Assembly (NCBI GenBank): GCA_003255065.1 | Contig: QAOA01002030.1 | Span: 291,090-355,089 of the forward strand | Direction: 5' to 3' | Origin: Cercis canadensis | Taxonomy: Eukaryota > Streptophyta > Magnoliopsida > Fabales > Fabaceae | Length of the DNA: 64,000 nt | Shown: piece after piece, positions 28,515 to 40,569 of the stretch | How positions within the stretch are numbered: position 1 is the first letter of the stretch | Layout: every line of letters starts with the position of its first letter | Made by a program: the position numbers and the translations under genes | The notes under the pieces: generated by a model | What the model saw: only the letters and a program-made list of their open reading frames with translations | What the model was told of the DNA's origin: nothing | The model's database searches: none

Positions 28515-31500
28515 CTATTTACACTGTTTCAACCTAAAATTTTCAGAATCCATTAGTTTCACAATTAGTTTCTCTAGCCTCTTTGAACTTGAAGTTGGTT
28601 TGATAACAATTGGATTTCCATAAACTGCACATGGATCTTTTCCCAAAAGAGAATTGCCTAAACACCAACCCCCAGGAGTAAAGTGGGCATCTGATCTCTT
28701 TAAGAGTTCCTTGTCAATTTTGTTGAGAACTGGATCGTCCTTGGCAAACTTTCGAGCGAAAGGGGCACCACTCTGAACCATATCATCAAAATGCTCGAGT
28801 TTCAACAACATCGGATGCTGTTTCGGAGGTCTGTCCCACCTTATATAATGTAAATCATGATTTACAGTCGTGTTCTGGTAGTCCTTGTGGTTGCAGATGA
28901 CACTATGGAAGTAGCCCTCAGGGGATGAGAGAAAATTTGTGTAATACATGAGGAGAGTGCGTGGAAGATTGTCCCAACCCCAAACACAGAACTCAAGAAA
29001 CGATTTTGTCAGCACAACCCATGCAGAACCTGCCAACATTAACTACTTTAACTAACAGATTTAAAAATCATCTAAAACGTCTACATATAATCAGGCACCA
29101 AGCAGAAAGCTTGTTCTTTTATTGGATGTAGACCACCAGATGCCACCTCTTGAGTGGAAGGGGGGATCCAGAAATCTAGCTATGGGCTACACAGAGATTG
29201 CCCATTGAAATTATCTAAAGAAAATTTAAAAATCACTTTAAAGATATTTAAGCATTCTCCTATAAAAGGGTACCAATATTTGTGTCAGATAATTCTCCAA
29301 TAAATACTGAGATGTTTAAAATTAAAAGTCTTAACTTGATAGCAGTGCTGTGGATCAGCCTAATATGTGTGCATTTGTGATACAAATATTTCAACAATTT
29401 TCCTGATGGAAATTCAAGATCTTTTGGGCCAATAGACCAAATACAAGCAAAATACAGCAGTGCAACATCTAATTAATTACCAATCCCATGTCCACAAGTG
29501 TCTTACAGAACCACTGATTATTGGAAATTATAATTACATCTGCAGTACCTATTGATTCTGAATAGGCACAGTTAACAAATTCAAATGATACTGATCTTTA
29601 TAATAGAACATGTGAAAACAACTACAGTAGTGTGTGTGTATATATATTAAGATTTAAGAGAAACTTAGCCAAAATAAATAAATAAAGAAATGAAGGAAAA
29701 AAAATAAAAATAAATAACAAACAGGGATATGTTTAGAAGACATTAAAGAAAACTGAATCCATAGAGAGCTGTTCAGCAAAAGATAATAAAAGATAACACC
29801 ATAGAAAGCTTAAAACAATACCCGTGAATAACTTGAAAGAAGATGGGACAGATCTTTTCTCCTTAGCCCAATAAACTCCAGATTTCTTTGAATGATATAA
29901 GCCTGGATCTAAAATGATAGGCCTAGCTCTATGATACCTGCAATCATGTTTACAAGCATATAATCGCATATAGAACTTACACTACCAAGTCCAATGCTAA
30001 ACTGAGACAATATCAAAGGATAAATAATATGCTCACTCTTTCCACCCCATATTACTTGTGTGCTCTATGAAGTTTAGATCCCTGGGCAAGAATGAGAAGA
30101 TATGCAGGAGATCTGAAGCAAGAAATTACATGAAAAAGTCAGCAAAACCAACAAAATTATATTTATGAAACAAGACAGATTTGAATTTATTTATCAAGAG
30201 CCATGAAACTCAACCAAGGATACATTTTGACATACAAATCTGGAAGTTAAACTAAAGTCTTCAAGTATAAGTTGAAAATGATCAAATATCCAAGGAAGAC
30301 AACGACCAAGCCATAACTTTCTTCGGTATGATTAACAAGTACCCGCCGCTCCTCAATGAGGGGGAAAATGATTTTCTCCTTATTTTTTAGAGGATATGAA
30401 CAAATGAAAATCAATTTTAGGCATCAAATCAATGTTGTTAATAACCTAGATGAATGGAGTCGTATGCACAAGTTTCTTAAGTAAACCTTATTGCTTATTC
30501 AGTTCTGTCCTATTTGCCTCAGAAAAACAGTTCAACAGAGTCAGACTGTCAGTACATAACTTCAGCATAGCATTCTGTTGCATTTTATTCAATTATCTTG
30601 CTTCAAGCAAAGGGAAAAGAAATTGCTTGCTATGTTAGCTATTCCTAACACCAAAGCCCATTAATTCAGTTAGAACAAAAACAAATATTTTTCCAAGAGA
30701 CAGGGTATGCTGGTAGCTTATATAAACAGAGATGCTAAAGGTGGGCTTGACCATGGTTCATAATATAAGGTACTTCCCTTTGCTTAGTACTGCAAAGATG
30801 GACTGAAAACTTACTGAAAAAGTCATTACTACTTCCATGTATACTGTGACATATAGGGAGCATTTCCAGATCTTTTAACTTCCAACTCAGCCATGATTTG
30901 AAAGTTCACGTGACAACACCCAAACAAAAGAACTGCGAAGAAACTTAGTGCTACTACAGTACAAGAGTTTGGTTCCTCGCTTAGGGGGATGGATATTGCT
31001 GCTTATGCTTGGTCAAGAGCCCATGGGCCAATACAACGTTTATTCAATTTCAAACTAGCCTGTGAACTACCAGTTCAAGGTCATTTTGAAGCTTAATCAT
31101 TTGATAAACAAAGCTTAAAGAAACTTCCCCCAACCACTCATGTTAGTGAATTGTGACTGTTGACACATATTACCCCCTACAGCTATGTAGAATAACTGAA
31201 AAATCCACTCATACCCAATTCATCATTTATCATTATGGCATTCCCAATAGAAGCAAAGTGGAGAAAAGCAAACAACCAGTATCTGGAAACTCACCATCTT
31301 GTGAAATGAGAGGATAATCAGAGGCACTTAGATTAATAAACCAGTCCCAATCTTTTGCCTTCTTCAACAAAACTGCAATCCCATGAAGTGTACAAGCAAT
31401 CATCGTTGGACCCTTATAAGTCACCAAATCGGCCTTACCCACCACCATCACATTACTAAACTCCCTAATTACATTCTCTGATTTCACATACTTGGCAAGC

Positions 31501-31838
31501 TCAAGCCTCTCAGAATCCGAGGCTTCAATATCAAGATGGAGAAGATAATAGTTCCTAGGGTGATACACAGCTTGAAGAACCCTCTTGAGGCGTGGTCCAT
31601 CCCCTTTCGTGCCCGTAATGAAATATGCAAATCTGGGTAATTTTGGAAGCCCCAGTTCACCATTTTCGTGGTCCAAATGGGTGAAATTGGGTTGCCCGAA
31701 AGAAGAACCAGAACCTGAAGAGGGTTTGCTATGCCCAAGAAGAAGTGTGAGAAGGAGCATGAGAGTGAGAACAGTGATTGTAACGGTGGGCATAAGCCAT
31801 TTCCGATCTGAGTGATACGAAAACTGATTTCTTTTCAT
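28515..31838 (-). CDS. GT14 family beta-glucuronosyltransferase (GlcAT14-like)
   Basis: Type II Golgi membrane enzyme expected to transfer glucuronic acid to the galactan side chains of arabinogalactan proteins. Four exons, right to left: 31838-31295, 30112-30037, 29937-29822 and 29029-28515, in phase, 416 residues, the usual size. The start is the ATG at 31838; an in-frame TTG upstream is not used. A short basic cytosolic tail precedes a signal anchor at about residues 14-35 (WLMPTVTITVLTLMLLLTLL), then a stem and the GT14 domain. Family motifs present include PRFAYFITGTKGD, HLDIEASDSER, WDWFINLSASDYPL, LNFIEHTSNMGWKE, PIILDPGLYHSKKS, FKLFTGSAW, WDNLPRTLLMYY, SSPEGYFHSVICN, NHDLHYIRWDRPPKQHP and PGGWC. 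The DxD-like and core blocks look intact, so a functional gene is likely. Confidence 0.93.
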
Positions 31839-34824
31839 CAGCAATTGGGTTTAAGTTTTGAGAGCTGAGAGGTTAATATTTTGGGTTAGATTTAGCTTCA
31901 AGGTGTGAGCTTTTTGAGTGTCGGCAATGCGTGAAGCTTTTCATCATTTTAATTTGGTGAATGGTGCTTTTTAGGTGTGACTCTTCACTCAAAATGGAGA
32001 GGGAAATTACCAACACCATGATTTCTGAACCGAAAGTTGCAAGAAAAGAAAACAATTTATCTCTAATGTAACTTAGATTCCAATGAAGTTGAATCTTGTA
32101 AACGACTTAAAATATCATGTGCTAGTCACAAATCTTGTAAATTAATATTTTAGATAATTATTGTTAAGTTAATTAAATTAATAACAATTTTAGGCAAATC
32201 ATTTTTAATACCAAATAATTTGTAATTAAGTAATATTAAAATTGATCTTAGAATTTATGAGTTCTATGTTTAAAACTTTGAATCCAAGGTCATAGCAAAA
32301 AATAATTAAAGAATATTTTTTCATAGGAAATGATAAAATCGTTAGAAGGATGTTTGGTGTGAAATTGCAATACCAAACACATATGTTCCAATTTGAAGCT
32401 TATGCCATACCATCTATGTTTTGAGTTTTTTTTTTAAAAAAAAAAAATAGTAAGAGTATTTTTGAGTCAATTTTTGTGCATTGAAACTAAGTCTCTCACC
32501 AAGCAATCTTAAGAGCGCACTCTCACATTAGTCTAGTGCATTCAAAGAAAAAATTCTCCTAAATACTGGCTACATGATTTGAACATTGTCTAACTTTGAT
32601 GAAGTATAAACACATACAAGTAATTTTGGTTTCCCAAGGTATTCTTAGACTTTGCCTAGGACTAATCTTTTGAGATACAGTCCAGCGCTAAAGCAGAAAC
32701 CTCTCCCAAAAAAGTTTGTTATATTCACAAATTGGTCAAACTCAAGACAATTTATTTAAGCAACTAGAGCTCCTTCCACACAGGTCAACCTTAGTTGGTA
32801 AACACTTACAAGTATAAAAACATACATGTTAAGATGAAATAATGTGTTCTATATCTTCTCAAAAACCACATTGGACCTTTTGAATAATACAGGCCCAATG
32901 ATCGAACTTAGGCCAGATCTGGCCCAATAAGTCTAAAACCCATCAAAAAAATATGAATAACTAATTATATTTTAAATTGAGATTAATCTCATGTCAATAA
33001 CATGTAGGTTTAACAAATTTAAACATAGACTTCTAGAGAGACTTACTTGCAAAATCTCTACAAAGAAAAGAAGAAGAAATTAGACTCCAATGACTAGTGA
33101 TTAATGGTGATTTATATGTGAAAAAAGTGTTCCTGAGTTTTAGTAATCTAGTTCCATTAGATCGTATAACATAGGAGTTGAGTGAGGATCATGTGAAACG
33201 AACCTCTTTCTTTTATTNAATTATATTTTAAATTGAGACTAATCTCATGTCAATAACATGTAAGTTTAACAAATTTAAACGTAGACTTCTAGAGAGACTT
33301 ACTTGCAAAATCTCTACAAAGAAAAGAAGAAGAAATTAGACTCCAATGACTAGTGATTAATGGTGATTTATATGTGAAAAAAGTGTTCCTGAGTTTTAGT
33401 AATCTAGTTCCATTAGATCGTATAACATAGGAGTTGAGTGAGGATCATGTGAAACGAACCTCTTTCTTTTATTTGTTCATATTCGACTTCGACCTTAATT
33501 TTATTGAACCAGATTAATCAATATAAAGTAAGATACTAAACTTCTTTTTCTAGCTTATAGGCTTCTATCGATTATCTATGAATGAAGGCATTTTCCCCTC
33601 TTTTTATTCCAAAAAGAAAAAAGGTTAAACAATTAAAACAAAAAAAAAAAGGTTAAATGAATAAAATAGAGCTCTTTGTTAATTCACATTGATCACTTGC
33701 ATACTTATTCCAACAAATACAACCATGATGTAGATAGTAATTATACAATGCCAATAAAAAAGAGACAACATTTCTAACAAAATAAAAATTTAACTTTTTA
33801 AGCTTAATAACGACGAGTTTGAATAGTTTATAAGAGATCAATAATTCAAACTTTTATATTATCATGTAACAACGAAATAATAAACCAAATTTAACAACAT
33901 TTTCATTAGTAAATCGTTGCCAACATGGCCTTTGTACATTGAAAGCAAGTAGTCAATGTTACATTATATCAAACACAATACAACACTTAATAGCTATATG
34001 ATTTCCATTTTGAATACAAGCTTGTATGTGACAACATGTTATCTTTATACTTAAGTTAAAACTCTCATGATGATAATCATCTCAGTTATGGGCAAAGCTA
34101 GTGTCCCCTCTAGCTTTTTTCTTAATCTATACTCTAAACTCTACTTTTTAGCATGTGGTTGGTTATCTAATGATAGAAATTTTTTGTATATTTCAAGAGT
34201 AATATTTTTATAAACGCAAAATATATATGAGACTCACGTGAATTTTATATTTTTTTTATATCCATGAATTACTTATTCTTAGAATACACAAAAATTTCTC
34301 GACAGAAAAACACTAGAATTGCATTGGAGCTGACACATCAATTTATTGATGAAGTTTTTGCATAATGCGATCACAAGCCACGACATTGCTAAAACAAAAA
34401 GGGTATAGACATACAATATTAATCACATGTTGCAACATCATCATACAACTATATTTAGCTGTGGTTTGGATCTAAAAGAATAATGAAGACTTGCAACGGA
34501 CCCACAAGCTTGACATGTTGGTTGTCTTTAAGTGGGATCAAGTGATCAACCAAGAAATGCACATGAGAAAGCAGGACAAGAGTTGTTTGGTGCATCTCAA
34601 ACGTCAAATGAATCAATAATACAAATTTAGAGTAGGTGGTGTTTTTCTTTCTTTTCCCACCAAAACTTGGTGGTGTTTGTTCATTCATCAACTTCTCAGT
34701 AACTGCTGAGTTTTGCAGCTTCTTGGCAACTGCAAACCCTTGTAATTTCTCACTCATCCATTCATTTTTTTGTTGAGACTTTAATTAAAGTGTTGGGTAA
34801 GCTGTCATTCATACCACTCTCAAG
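31839..34824. other. Intergenic region right of GT14
   Basis: Holds the GT14 promoter near 31.84-32.05 kb, then AT-rich DNA. A perfect-order 255-bp tandem duplication around a single N occupies 32963-33473. A 100-codon ATG frame on the minus strand at 34455-34757 has no recognisable domain. No supported gene. Confidence 0.45.
32963..33473. repeat. 255-bp direct duplication around a single N (probable assembly join)
   Basis: 32963-33217 and 33219-33473 are the same sequence apart from about three substitutions (gatt/gact, tagg/taag, aaacata/aaacgta) and are separated only by an N at 33218. This is what two overlapping contig ends, perhaps from two haplotypes, look like when joined without merging. 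A genuine tandem duplication is the alternative. Confidence 0.8.
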
Positions 34825-34980
34825 CAATGACGGATCCAAAAATAATTTAACGAGGGGTTAAGTTAAAAAAGTGTGAAAAATATTAAACATTTCTTTTAAA
34901 AAAATTTATAAAAAATTAAAAATAAAATTAGAACATGAGCAAGCCAGTGCCCCTGCTGGCCCCCTTTACATCTGTCACTG
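34825..34980. mobile_element. hAT-like MITE (156 bp) with 8-bp target duplication
   Basis: Ends are inverted: CAATGACGGATCC at the left and ATCTGTCACTG at the right (reverse complement CAGTGACAGAT). Flanking octamers CTCTCAAG (34817-34824) and CTCTCAGG (34981-34988) form an 8-bp duplication with one mismatch, the length expected for hAT transposition. No coding capacity. Confidence 0.75.
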
Positions 34981-35305
34981 CTCTCAGGCCTATTCTTTCT
35001 AACTATTTCACTAGGCATAGTGGTAAAAAGCTTCTAATGTTCTATACAAATACACTCAATGCACATTCAAAAATTTTGTGATGGAACATTTTACAAATTA
35101 TTGTGAGAATAAAATTTGAGTTAAGTTAATCTTACATCAACTTTTTTCTTATCTAATTCATATTTTGACACTAGTAGAGAATGTTGTGTCACAATTTGAC
35201 ATAGATCAAACCCCAAGCACGCAAAATACCAATACAAATTTTGTGTTTATAGAATTTCATCACCCTTTGATCATAAAATTTTGACTAATTTATGTTATAT
35301 CTTAT

Positions 35306-35548
35306 AATTACTAATAATAAAAAAGAGCTAAATTGCATTTTTNAATTACTAATAATAAAAAAGAGCCAAATTGCATTTTTATTTTTGTTGCCAAATAATG
35401 GTTCATACAATATTTTTATAACATTAGTGCATTGCACAATAACTTACTATATATAGTAACTTGCTAGTTCAGCACTCAAATTCTACTATATACTGAAGAA
35501 GCTCAAGCAATTGAAGGAGTATAAATTATATNGGAGTAGAAATTATAT
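35306..35548. repeat. Two more N-centred duplications
   Basis: The 37 bases at 35306-35342 are repeated at 35344-35380 around the N at 35343 (one difference). The 16 bases at 35516-35531 are repeated at 35533-35548 around the N at 35532 (one difference). Same signature as at 33218. Confidence 0.75.
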
Positions 35549-35838
35549 GTGATTTGATAAACTAAGAGGACTAATATCACATTTACTTGGTTTAAAACTT
35601 TAAACTCCAATTGGATTTCAACTCAGCTAACTTCATTCCAATTTCAGGTAAAAATATATAGTATTATTAGAAATTACAATTCAAGTGTTCAATCAAAATG
35701 CTTGAAAATTTTTAACCTAATCCTAATTATTATCCTTGCCTGAGTTCCCATTATCTCAGGGAAACTTTCTTCACTATCTCACTAACTAATACAGCAACTA
35801 ATTAAACGCACCCACTGATATAGATAATAATAATAATA

Positions 35839-36096
35839 AGAGAAAATTTACATTTGCATCTCGAAAGATTTAAAATTTAACAAAATAATCTTTCAAAAAA
35901 TATTAACTACAAAATAATCATTAAAAGAATTGATATGCATAACAAAATAATTTAATATTTGTTAAATTTTGAATCTTTCAAAGATTATTTTATTATGCAT
36001 ATCAGTTCTTTCGAGAATTATTTTAGAGTTAATATTCTTTCAAAGACTATTTTGTTAAATCTTAAATCTTTAGGGATGCAAACGTAAATTTACTCT
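35839..36096. mobile_element. Fold-back MITE, copy 2 (about 258 bp)
   Basis: Left end AGAGAAAATTTACATTTGCA and right end TGCAAACGTAAATTTACTCT are inverted repeats. Complementarity extends over about 100 bases per arm around ATAATTTAATATTTGTTAAA. It shares ends and internal blocks with the element at 21294-21544. AATAATAA-type sequence on both sides may be a target duplication, but the flank is itself repetitive. Confidence 0.7.
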
Positions 36097-36181
36097 AATA
36101 ATAACAAAAATTTTAAAAAAAAAAGTTAAAAAAGAAAAAGAAAAATAGTAAGATAGTAGTAGTGTAGATAACAGAACAGGG

Positions 36182-36778
36182 TCAAACCAAAGAGGCGGCA
36201 TCGGGGAGACCCTGCCGGCGATCATCATCTCTCGCTGGAGCCGTTGAATTCGGGCGCTTAACGGCGACAGTGGCTCGGCAAATCGGGCAATTGGAGTGGT
36301 TATCAAGCCATAAATCTATGCAAGAAGCATGAAAGGAATGCTTGCACGCACTCAGCTGCCGGACTTCCTCGCCGTCAGCGAACACCGACAAGCAAACGGG
36401 ACATTCGCTGCCGATTTCTTTGACGTGAACGTCCTTCTGGTACTTGAGGTCAGACACCGCCACATCGGCTTCATGGGATACCTCGGATGCGACGGAGGAT
36501 GGTCCGGAGATCGGGTCGGGCCGCCGGTGGCGAGATGGGCACTTGAAGGCGAAGATGAAAGTGTAAATTAAGGCGGGGATGATGACGAGGGCGACAAGGG
36601 CGAGGAGGAATTCGAGAGGGGAAAGGTCTACGGAGCTGGGAGTATCTGGGAAAGGTGGCGGCGGCACGGTGACGATGGTGATACCGCCGAAGGGGCGCGG
36701 CGGAGCTGCTGAGAAGGGTAGAACTTCTACGGGTAAGGAGGGGGGCGGTCTGATCAGACCGGTGGGTGCGTTATCCAT
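36182..36778 (-). CDS. ATL-family RING-H2 E3 ubiquitin ligase
   Basis: Membrane-anchored ubiquitin ligase. Intronless, 198 residues, ATG at 36778, as usual for ATL genes. A proline-rich N-terminus is followed by one hydrophobic segment at about residues 53-79 (LEFLLALVALVIIPALIYTF). The RING-H2 domain is CPVCL-X13-CKHSFHASCIDLWL-X5-CPICR, with ligand order C3H2C3. The segment before the RING lacks the textbook GLD motif, so the subgroup is uncertain. The tail is short and basic (KRPN, DDDRR). The frame is much richer in GC than its flanks, in line with an old single-exon gene. The substrate is unknown. ATL proteins often act in defence and nutrient signalling; nothing in the sequence shows which. 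Confidence 0.92.
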   Translation of the reverse strand: MDNAPTGLIRPPPSLPVEVLPFSAAPPRPFGGITIVTVPPPPFPDTPSSVDLSPLEFLLALVALVIIPALIYTFIFAFKCPSRHRRPDPISGPSSVASEVSHEADVAVSDLKYQKDVHVKEIGSECPVCLSVFADGEEVRQLSACKHSFHASCIDLWLDNHSNCPICRATVAVKRPNSTAPARDDDRRQGLPDAASLV

Positions 36779-37764
36779 GGTGGAAACAAGTGCTTATCTC
36801 ATGTGCTGCTTTTGACGCTTTTTCATTTTCATTTTCCATTCTTCTGTTTGTTTTTACTTGTATTCTTTTTTTCATATTATTTTTGGTTGAAAAGTTAGGA
36901 GTTAGGAGAAGAAAAGGGGTTGTGGTGGAGTTTTCTTCTAAATTCTTTACAGCAATAATTGAGTAAGAAACAGGAGTGAGGAAAGAGAAGAGTAACATGA
37001 AATCTGAATTCTATTAAAAAGTTTAGCTACATTTAATTTAATTTAATTTAATTTTTGTGTGATTCACATTAATATTAGTGAGAAGTGATGTAATACCTAA
37101 TAGTGCAAACAACATTACTCTAAGTGAAAACTGGTATAAAAACATCAAGACAAAAGTTTACATGTGGCTACGCATTGTGATTGATTTCTTTTCTTGTGGT
37201 CAATTTTGATTTATTAGAATATTAGCTTAAATTTGTTATTGGTCCCTCTAGTTTGTTTACGCAGATTTGGGCCTGTTTAGACAGATTCGTTATTTGGGCT
37301 TGGGCTTAAAATGAATGAACCCGACCCGAACCAATGAACCTGAAGTATACGTTCCATTCTTTATTCATCTCTTCCTGTTTCTCACGTTAAAAATGCTTAG
37401 AAGTCTTTCCTTGTACTGAATCAGTATGAAAATGGTATTATTTGCATTATCAGATGAAGTTTGCCTCTGATTACCCTTGTGAATATAAGTTGTCATGCAT
37501 CAAGGTTGTTTATAGGTACTTTCGCTACGACTCTAGATTTAGACTTGAAATCCATAAATCTTGTATATGTTCTCAATACTATTTGATTATAAATCATTTA
37601 ATTTTATAATTAAGTACATTTAAATTTGTTCATTTCATTGAAGAATGAAGGATGTCCTCAAAGTTACAATAAGAATATCTGGTAGCATTTACTAGCTTTA
37701 TCTTAGATTGATAGATTCTTATTCAAGATTTTTGATGGATTTATTTCTTGTTCTTAATTTGTAG
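36779..37764. other. Upstream region of the ATL gene and intergenic DNA
   Basis: Likely promoter of the ATL gene (36.78-37.05 kb) followed by AT-rich DNA containing a TTTAA tandem run near 37035. I searched this stretch for upstream exons of the S33-like fragment and saw none. Confidence 0.45.
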
Positions 37765-37824
37765 AGCTTGTCAAAGCTTGAAATGCTGAAGCAGCGTGGG
37801 AAAGGACCACCTAAGAAGAGCTAA
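37765..37824 (+). pseudogene. Orphan last-exon fragment resembling mitochondrial ribosomal protein S33
   Basis: After a plausible acceptor (TTAATTTGTAG) the frame reads SLSKLEMLKQRGKGPPKKS then stop. This resembles, from memory, the C-terminal segment of plant MRPS33 (Rsm27-type, ...LSKLEMLK-RGKGPPKKGQG...), except that the final conserved basic tail is replaced by an early stop. No upstream exons are recognisable within 700 bases. Most likely a relic of a duplicated or transposon-carried gene piece. Short length keeps confidence moderate. Confidence 0.5.
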
Positions 37825-37999
37825 TGATGTGGCACGCTGTCAAAAGGAGTAAACAAAACTTCTAACTTAAAGAGTATTGCAATCAAGTTGTGGGTGGTGT
37901 TTTGAGTAATTAACAAGACTATTAGGATGAGGTTGTTATTTTAATAAATGTTTTGAAGAGAGAGATTAGTATAGTCTTTAACCTTTTTCCTTCCTAGAT

Positions 38000-38310
38000 A
38001 AGAACAGATTTGATCATGAATTACTGAAAAAAGGACTTTGCAAGTTGGAGAAAGGATTGCCATGATTAGTTGCTATCAATCTTAGAAGAACATATTTGAT
38101 CCTGAATTACTGAAAAAAAGACTTTGCAATTGCCATGATTAGTTGCTATCAGTCTATCACCAAAGTATTTTTTTGTTAGAATTTTTTAAAAAAGTTTTAA
38201 CGGTATTTGCCATGATTAGTTGCTATCATCAGTCTATCACTTAAGTATTTTTTTGTTAGAATTTTTTTTAAAAAAATTTAACGGTATTTTTTTGTTGAAT
38301 TTTTTTTTTT
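38000..38310. repeat. Degenerate tandem repeats
   Basis: The block TTGCCATGATTAGTTGCTAT occurs three times (near 38058, 38132 and 38208). TTTGATC-TGAATTACTGAAAAAA-GACTTTGCAA occurs twice and AAGTATTTTTTTGTTAGAATTTTTT twice. Units of roughly 75-90 bp are partly overlapping. No coding content; downstream to 38.5 kb are further CAACAAAAATT/AATTTTTGTTG-type inverted motifs. Confidence 0.65.
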
Positions 38311-39111
38311 TATCTTATCTGAGTTTCAATAGTAAATTTTCGTTAAAAATACTGTTTCGTTGAAATTTTATAATTTCAACAGTCGCTTTTTCAACAATTC
38401 ATTTTTTATTAGAATTTAAAATTTCAACAAAAATTGACAAAATTCAAACGAATTTTTTTTCGTTGAAATCCAAATTTTTTGCTTTCATACACAATATACC
38501 AAGTTTTTGGGCCACACTACAATGTGAAAATAAATTTCATTCCTGATCAAAGTTAAAACATATAGAGGAATGACAGCCGGGCAATGCCAAATGACAAAGG
38601 AACGAGTAAGTAACTAGAGCTTGCTGACAAGAAAGGCATGATTTGTTAACTAAACTTGGCAGAGGAGCTATACAGCAAAGACAGAGGGAAAGGACAAAAA
38701 TAAGGTTGGAAATGAAAAGAAAGTCCCACCAATATTTAAGTCGGATTTTTTTTAATGAAAAGGTTTTAATTGCTTTTAATTACTCTATTTTTACTATGAA
38801 TAATGGAGAACAATTTTTTTTTATTGAATTTTATTATATTTATCAAGCTCTAGAAATATCCATATATAAACATATAAAGGACATTTTATTTTTGTGCATA
38901 GGTAGGTGTGAGAATTCAAGAAATTCTTTGTACAAAAATAAATTACTTTAGGAGGAGGCATGTTATAGGATCGCTTTTATTTACATTAATTATATGGGTA
39001 TGGTTATTTACATTATTAAATTCATTTATTATTGCCATATAAATACCATTAAGACATATTATAAAAGTATTTAATTACATATCAGAAGTATTTATGATTA
39101 TTTTAAAATAG
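38311..39111. other. AT-rich intergenic DNA
   Basis: No gene supported. An open frame at 38643-38951 begins at TTG, has low complexity and matches nothing known. Confidence 0.4.
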
Positions 39112-39372
39112 CATTGAAAAATATGAGGTGCAACAAATATCAACCTTTTATCTTTTCTTACTTTACTCTCTAAAGTGGCATCAAAAATAAAATTCAAAAC
39201 AAGTAGATTTTTTAACACTTTTTTTTGGTGAAAAAATATATTTTTTTTAATATGCGGTGCAACAAATCTCAACCTTTTTATTTATTCACACGTTACTCTC
39301 TAAAGTGGCATCAAAGACAAAATCCAAAAAATAGATTTTTTATATATTTTTTTGTTTTGGTGAAAAGGTGTT
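39112..39372. repeat. Tandem duplication of a 130-bp unit
   Basis: Two units share TATG-GGTGCAACAAAT-TCAACCTTTT, TTACTCTCTAAAGTGGCATC and GGTGAAAA in the same order, at a spacing of about 130 bases. It lies just upstream of the first DEFL copy. Function unknown. Confidence 0.65.
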
Positions 39373-39570
39373 TTACACTTTGAACTTTGGATAGGAATAT
39401 TATTTCTAAAAGAAACTAGAAGGGGACTTTTTCTTATAAAGTGCCATTAAGGGAAAATCCAAAAATTAAATTCTATCCAAAAACACTAGGATCATAGAAG
39501 AATCCCTTTACTTTATCAGGTTATGTATCCAATTGGATTAATGGCCAAAAATAAGTCTACTGTTAAGTAA

Positions 39571-39578
39571 TATATAAA
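39571..39578 (+). promoter_or_regulatory. TATA box of DEFL copy A
   Basis: TATATAAA lies 71 bases before the ATG. The surrounding block (TCCAATTGGATT upstream, AGTCC and CCATCCAT-ATCGAGGAAAG downstream) is shared with the leaders of copies C, D and E, which supports a conserved promoter. Confidence 0.55.
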
Positions 39579-39648
39579 GAATTACTAGTCCTTGAGCTTC
39601 ACATTACCTAATACCCATCCATTATCGAGGAAAGAAGAGATAAGAAAA

Positions 39649-40131
39649 ATGGCTACCAGAGTTTCACAACCCTTTCTCTTGGGGATTCTTTGTGTTGTTT
39701 TGGTGTTGGCTTCAGCTGGTAAACAAAATTACTTTCATCTCAATCGTTTTTTTACTCATGTTTGTTTACTTGTATGTTCTCACATATTTTCTAGTTTTCT
39801 AAAATCACATAGTTATTTTGAGAGAGATAACCTCTGCTCTTAGGTTATAAAATTTTACCCCGATTTGAAGATCAAAATATGAAGTTTAGCGTGGTAGGTG
39901 CTCTTGCACAGATTTAAAGCTTGTGCCTGAGCTATGGAAATTCGACTGTCATAAGAATCATGCATTTTCATGAAAATTACTTTCTGATAAGTACTTTCAT
40001 GAAGAATTCCTTTTCATTTGGGCAAATAATATGATAAGCGGCTTTCCATTTTGATTTGAGAGAGTATTTTTACTTAAAATATTTTTAATATCAAACGCTT
40101 CTAATATCTACTTATCAATTGCAGAAGCTTN

Positions 40132-40164
<33 letters not shown>

Positions 40165-40569
40165 CTATACTTTTATCAAAAACAATTTTATACATTGGCC
40201 AAAACACCAAAAAAAGTTACACAAAAGTGCTTTTGTGTGTAAGAAAACATTGTTAAAGTGTGTAAGAACTTTGCCAAACAGGCGCTTAGTTGCTTTTTGT
40301 ACTTTTCGAAGTTTAGATTTAGATATTTGTTATTGATAAAATCACAATTAACTCTGGATAATTAATTCATAAATATTGGTATCCATGATGTGGTTATTGC
40401 AGGGCCAGCAATTGGTTATTCTAATATTCTTCCAGGTCTAGTCTGCGCGGGGCCATGTTCCAGTGACTCCTAATGCAACAAAATCTGCATTGGCGAGGGT
40501 TTTCATGGGGGATTCTGTTTGGGATCAATTAATGGATCAAATTCTGCATGCTGCTGTAACAAGAATTGA
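39649..40569 (+). pseudogene. DEFL copy A: defensin-like peptide gene with one nonsense codon
   Basis: Two exons: 39649-39718 (signal peptide, MATRVSQPFLLGILCVVLVL) and 40403-40569 (Cys-rich domain). The phase-1 intron has normal GT and GCAG ends and contains a long A run with an N at 40131. The second exon keeps all eight cysteine codons and its own terminal TGA, but has TAA at 40471-40473 where the paralogs have GAT, just before the third cysteine. No indel shifts the frame, so a single substitution event, or a sequencing error, separates it from an intact gene. Family description is under copy C (52907-53249). Confidence 0.75.

Noticed and set aside
34455..34757. 100-codon ATG frame on the minus strand
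   Set aside because: Contains a short internal KLQ/EKL repetition but no domain I know, and lies in transposon-rich DNA; not enough to call a gene.
36329..36815. Plus-strand frames opposite the ATL gene
   Set aside because: Antisense shadows of a GC-rich single exon.
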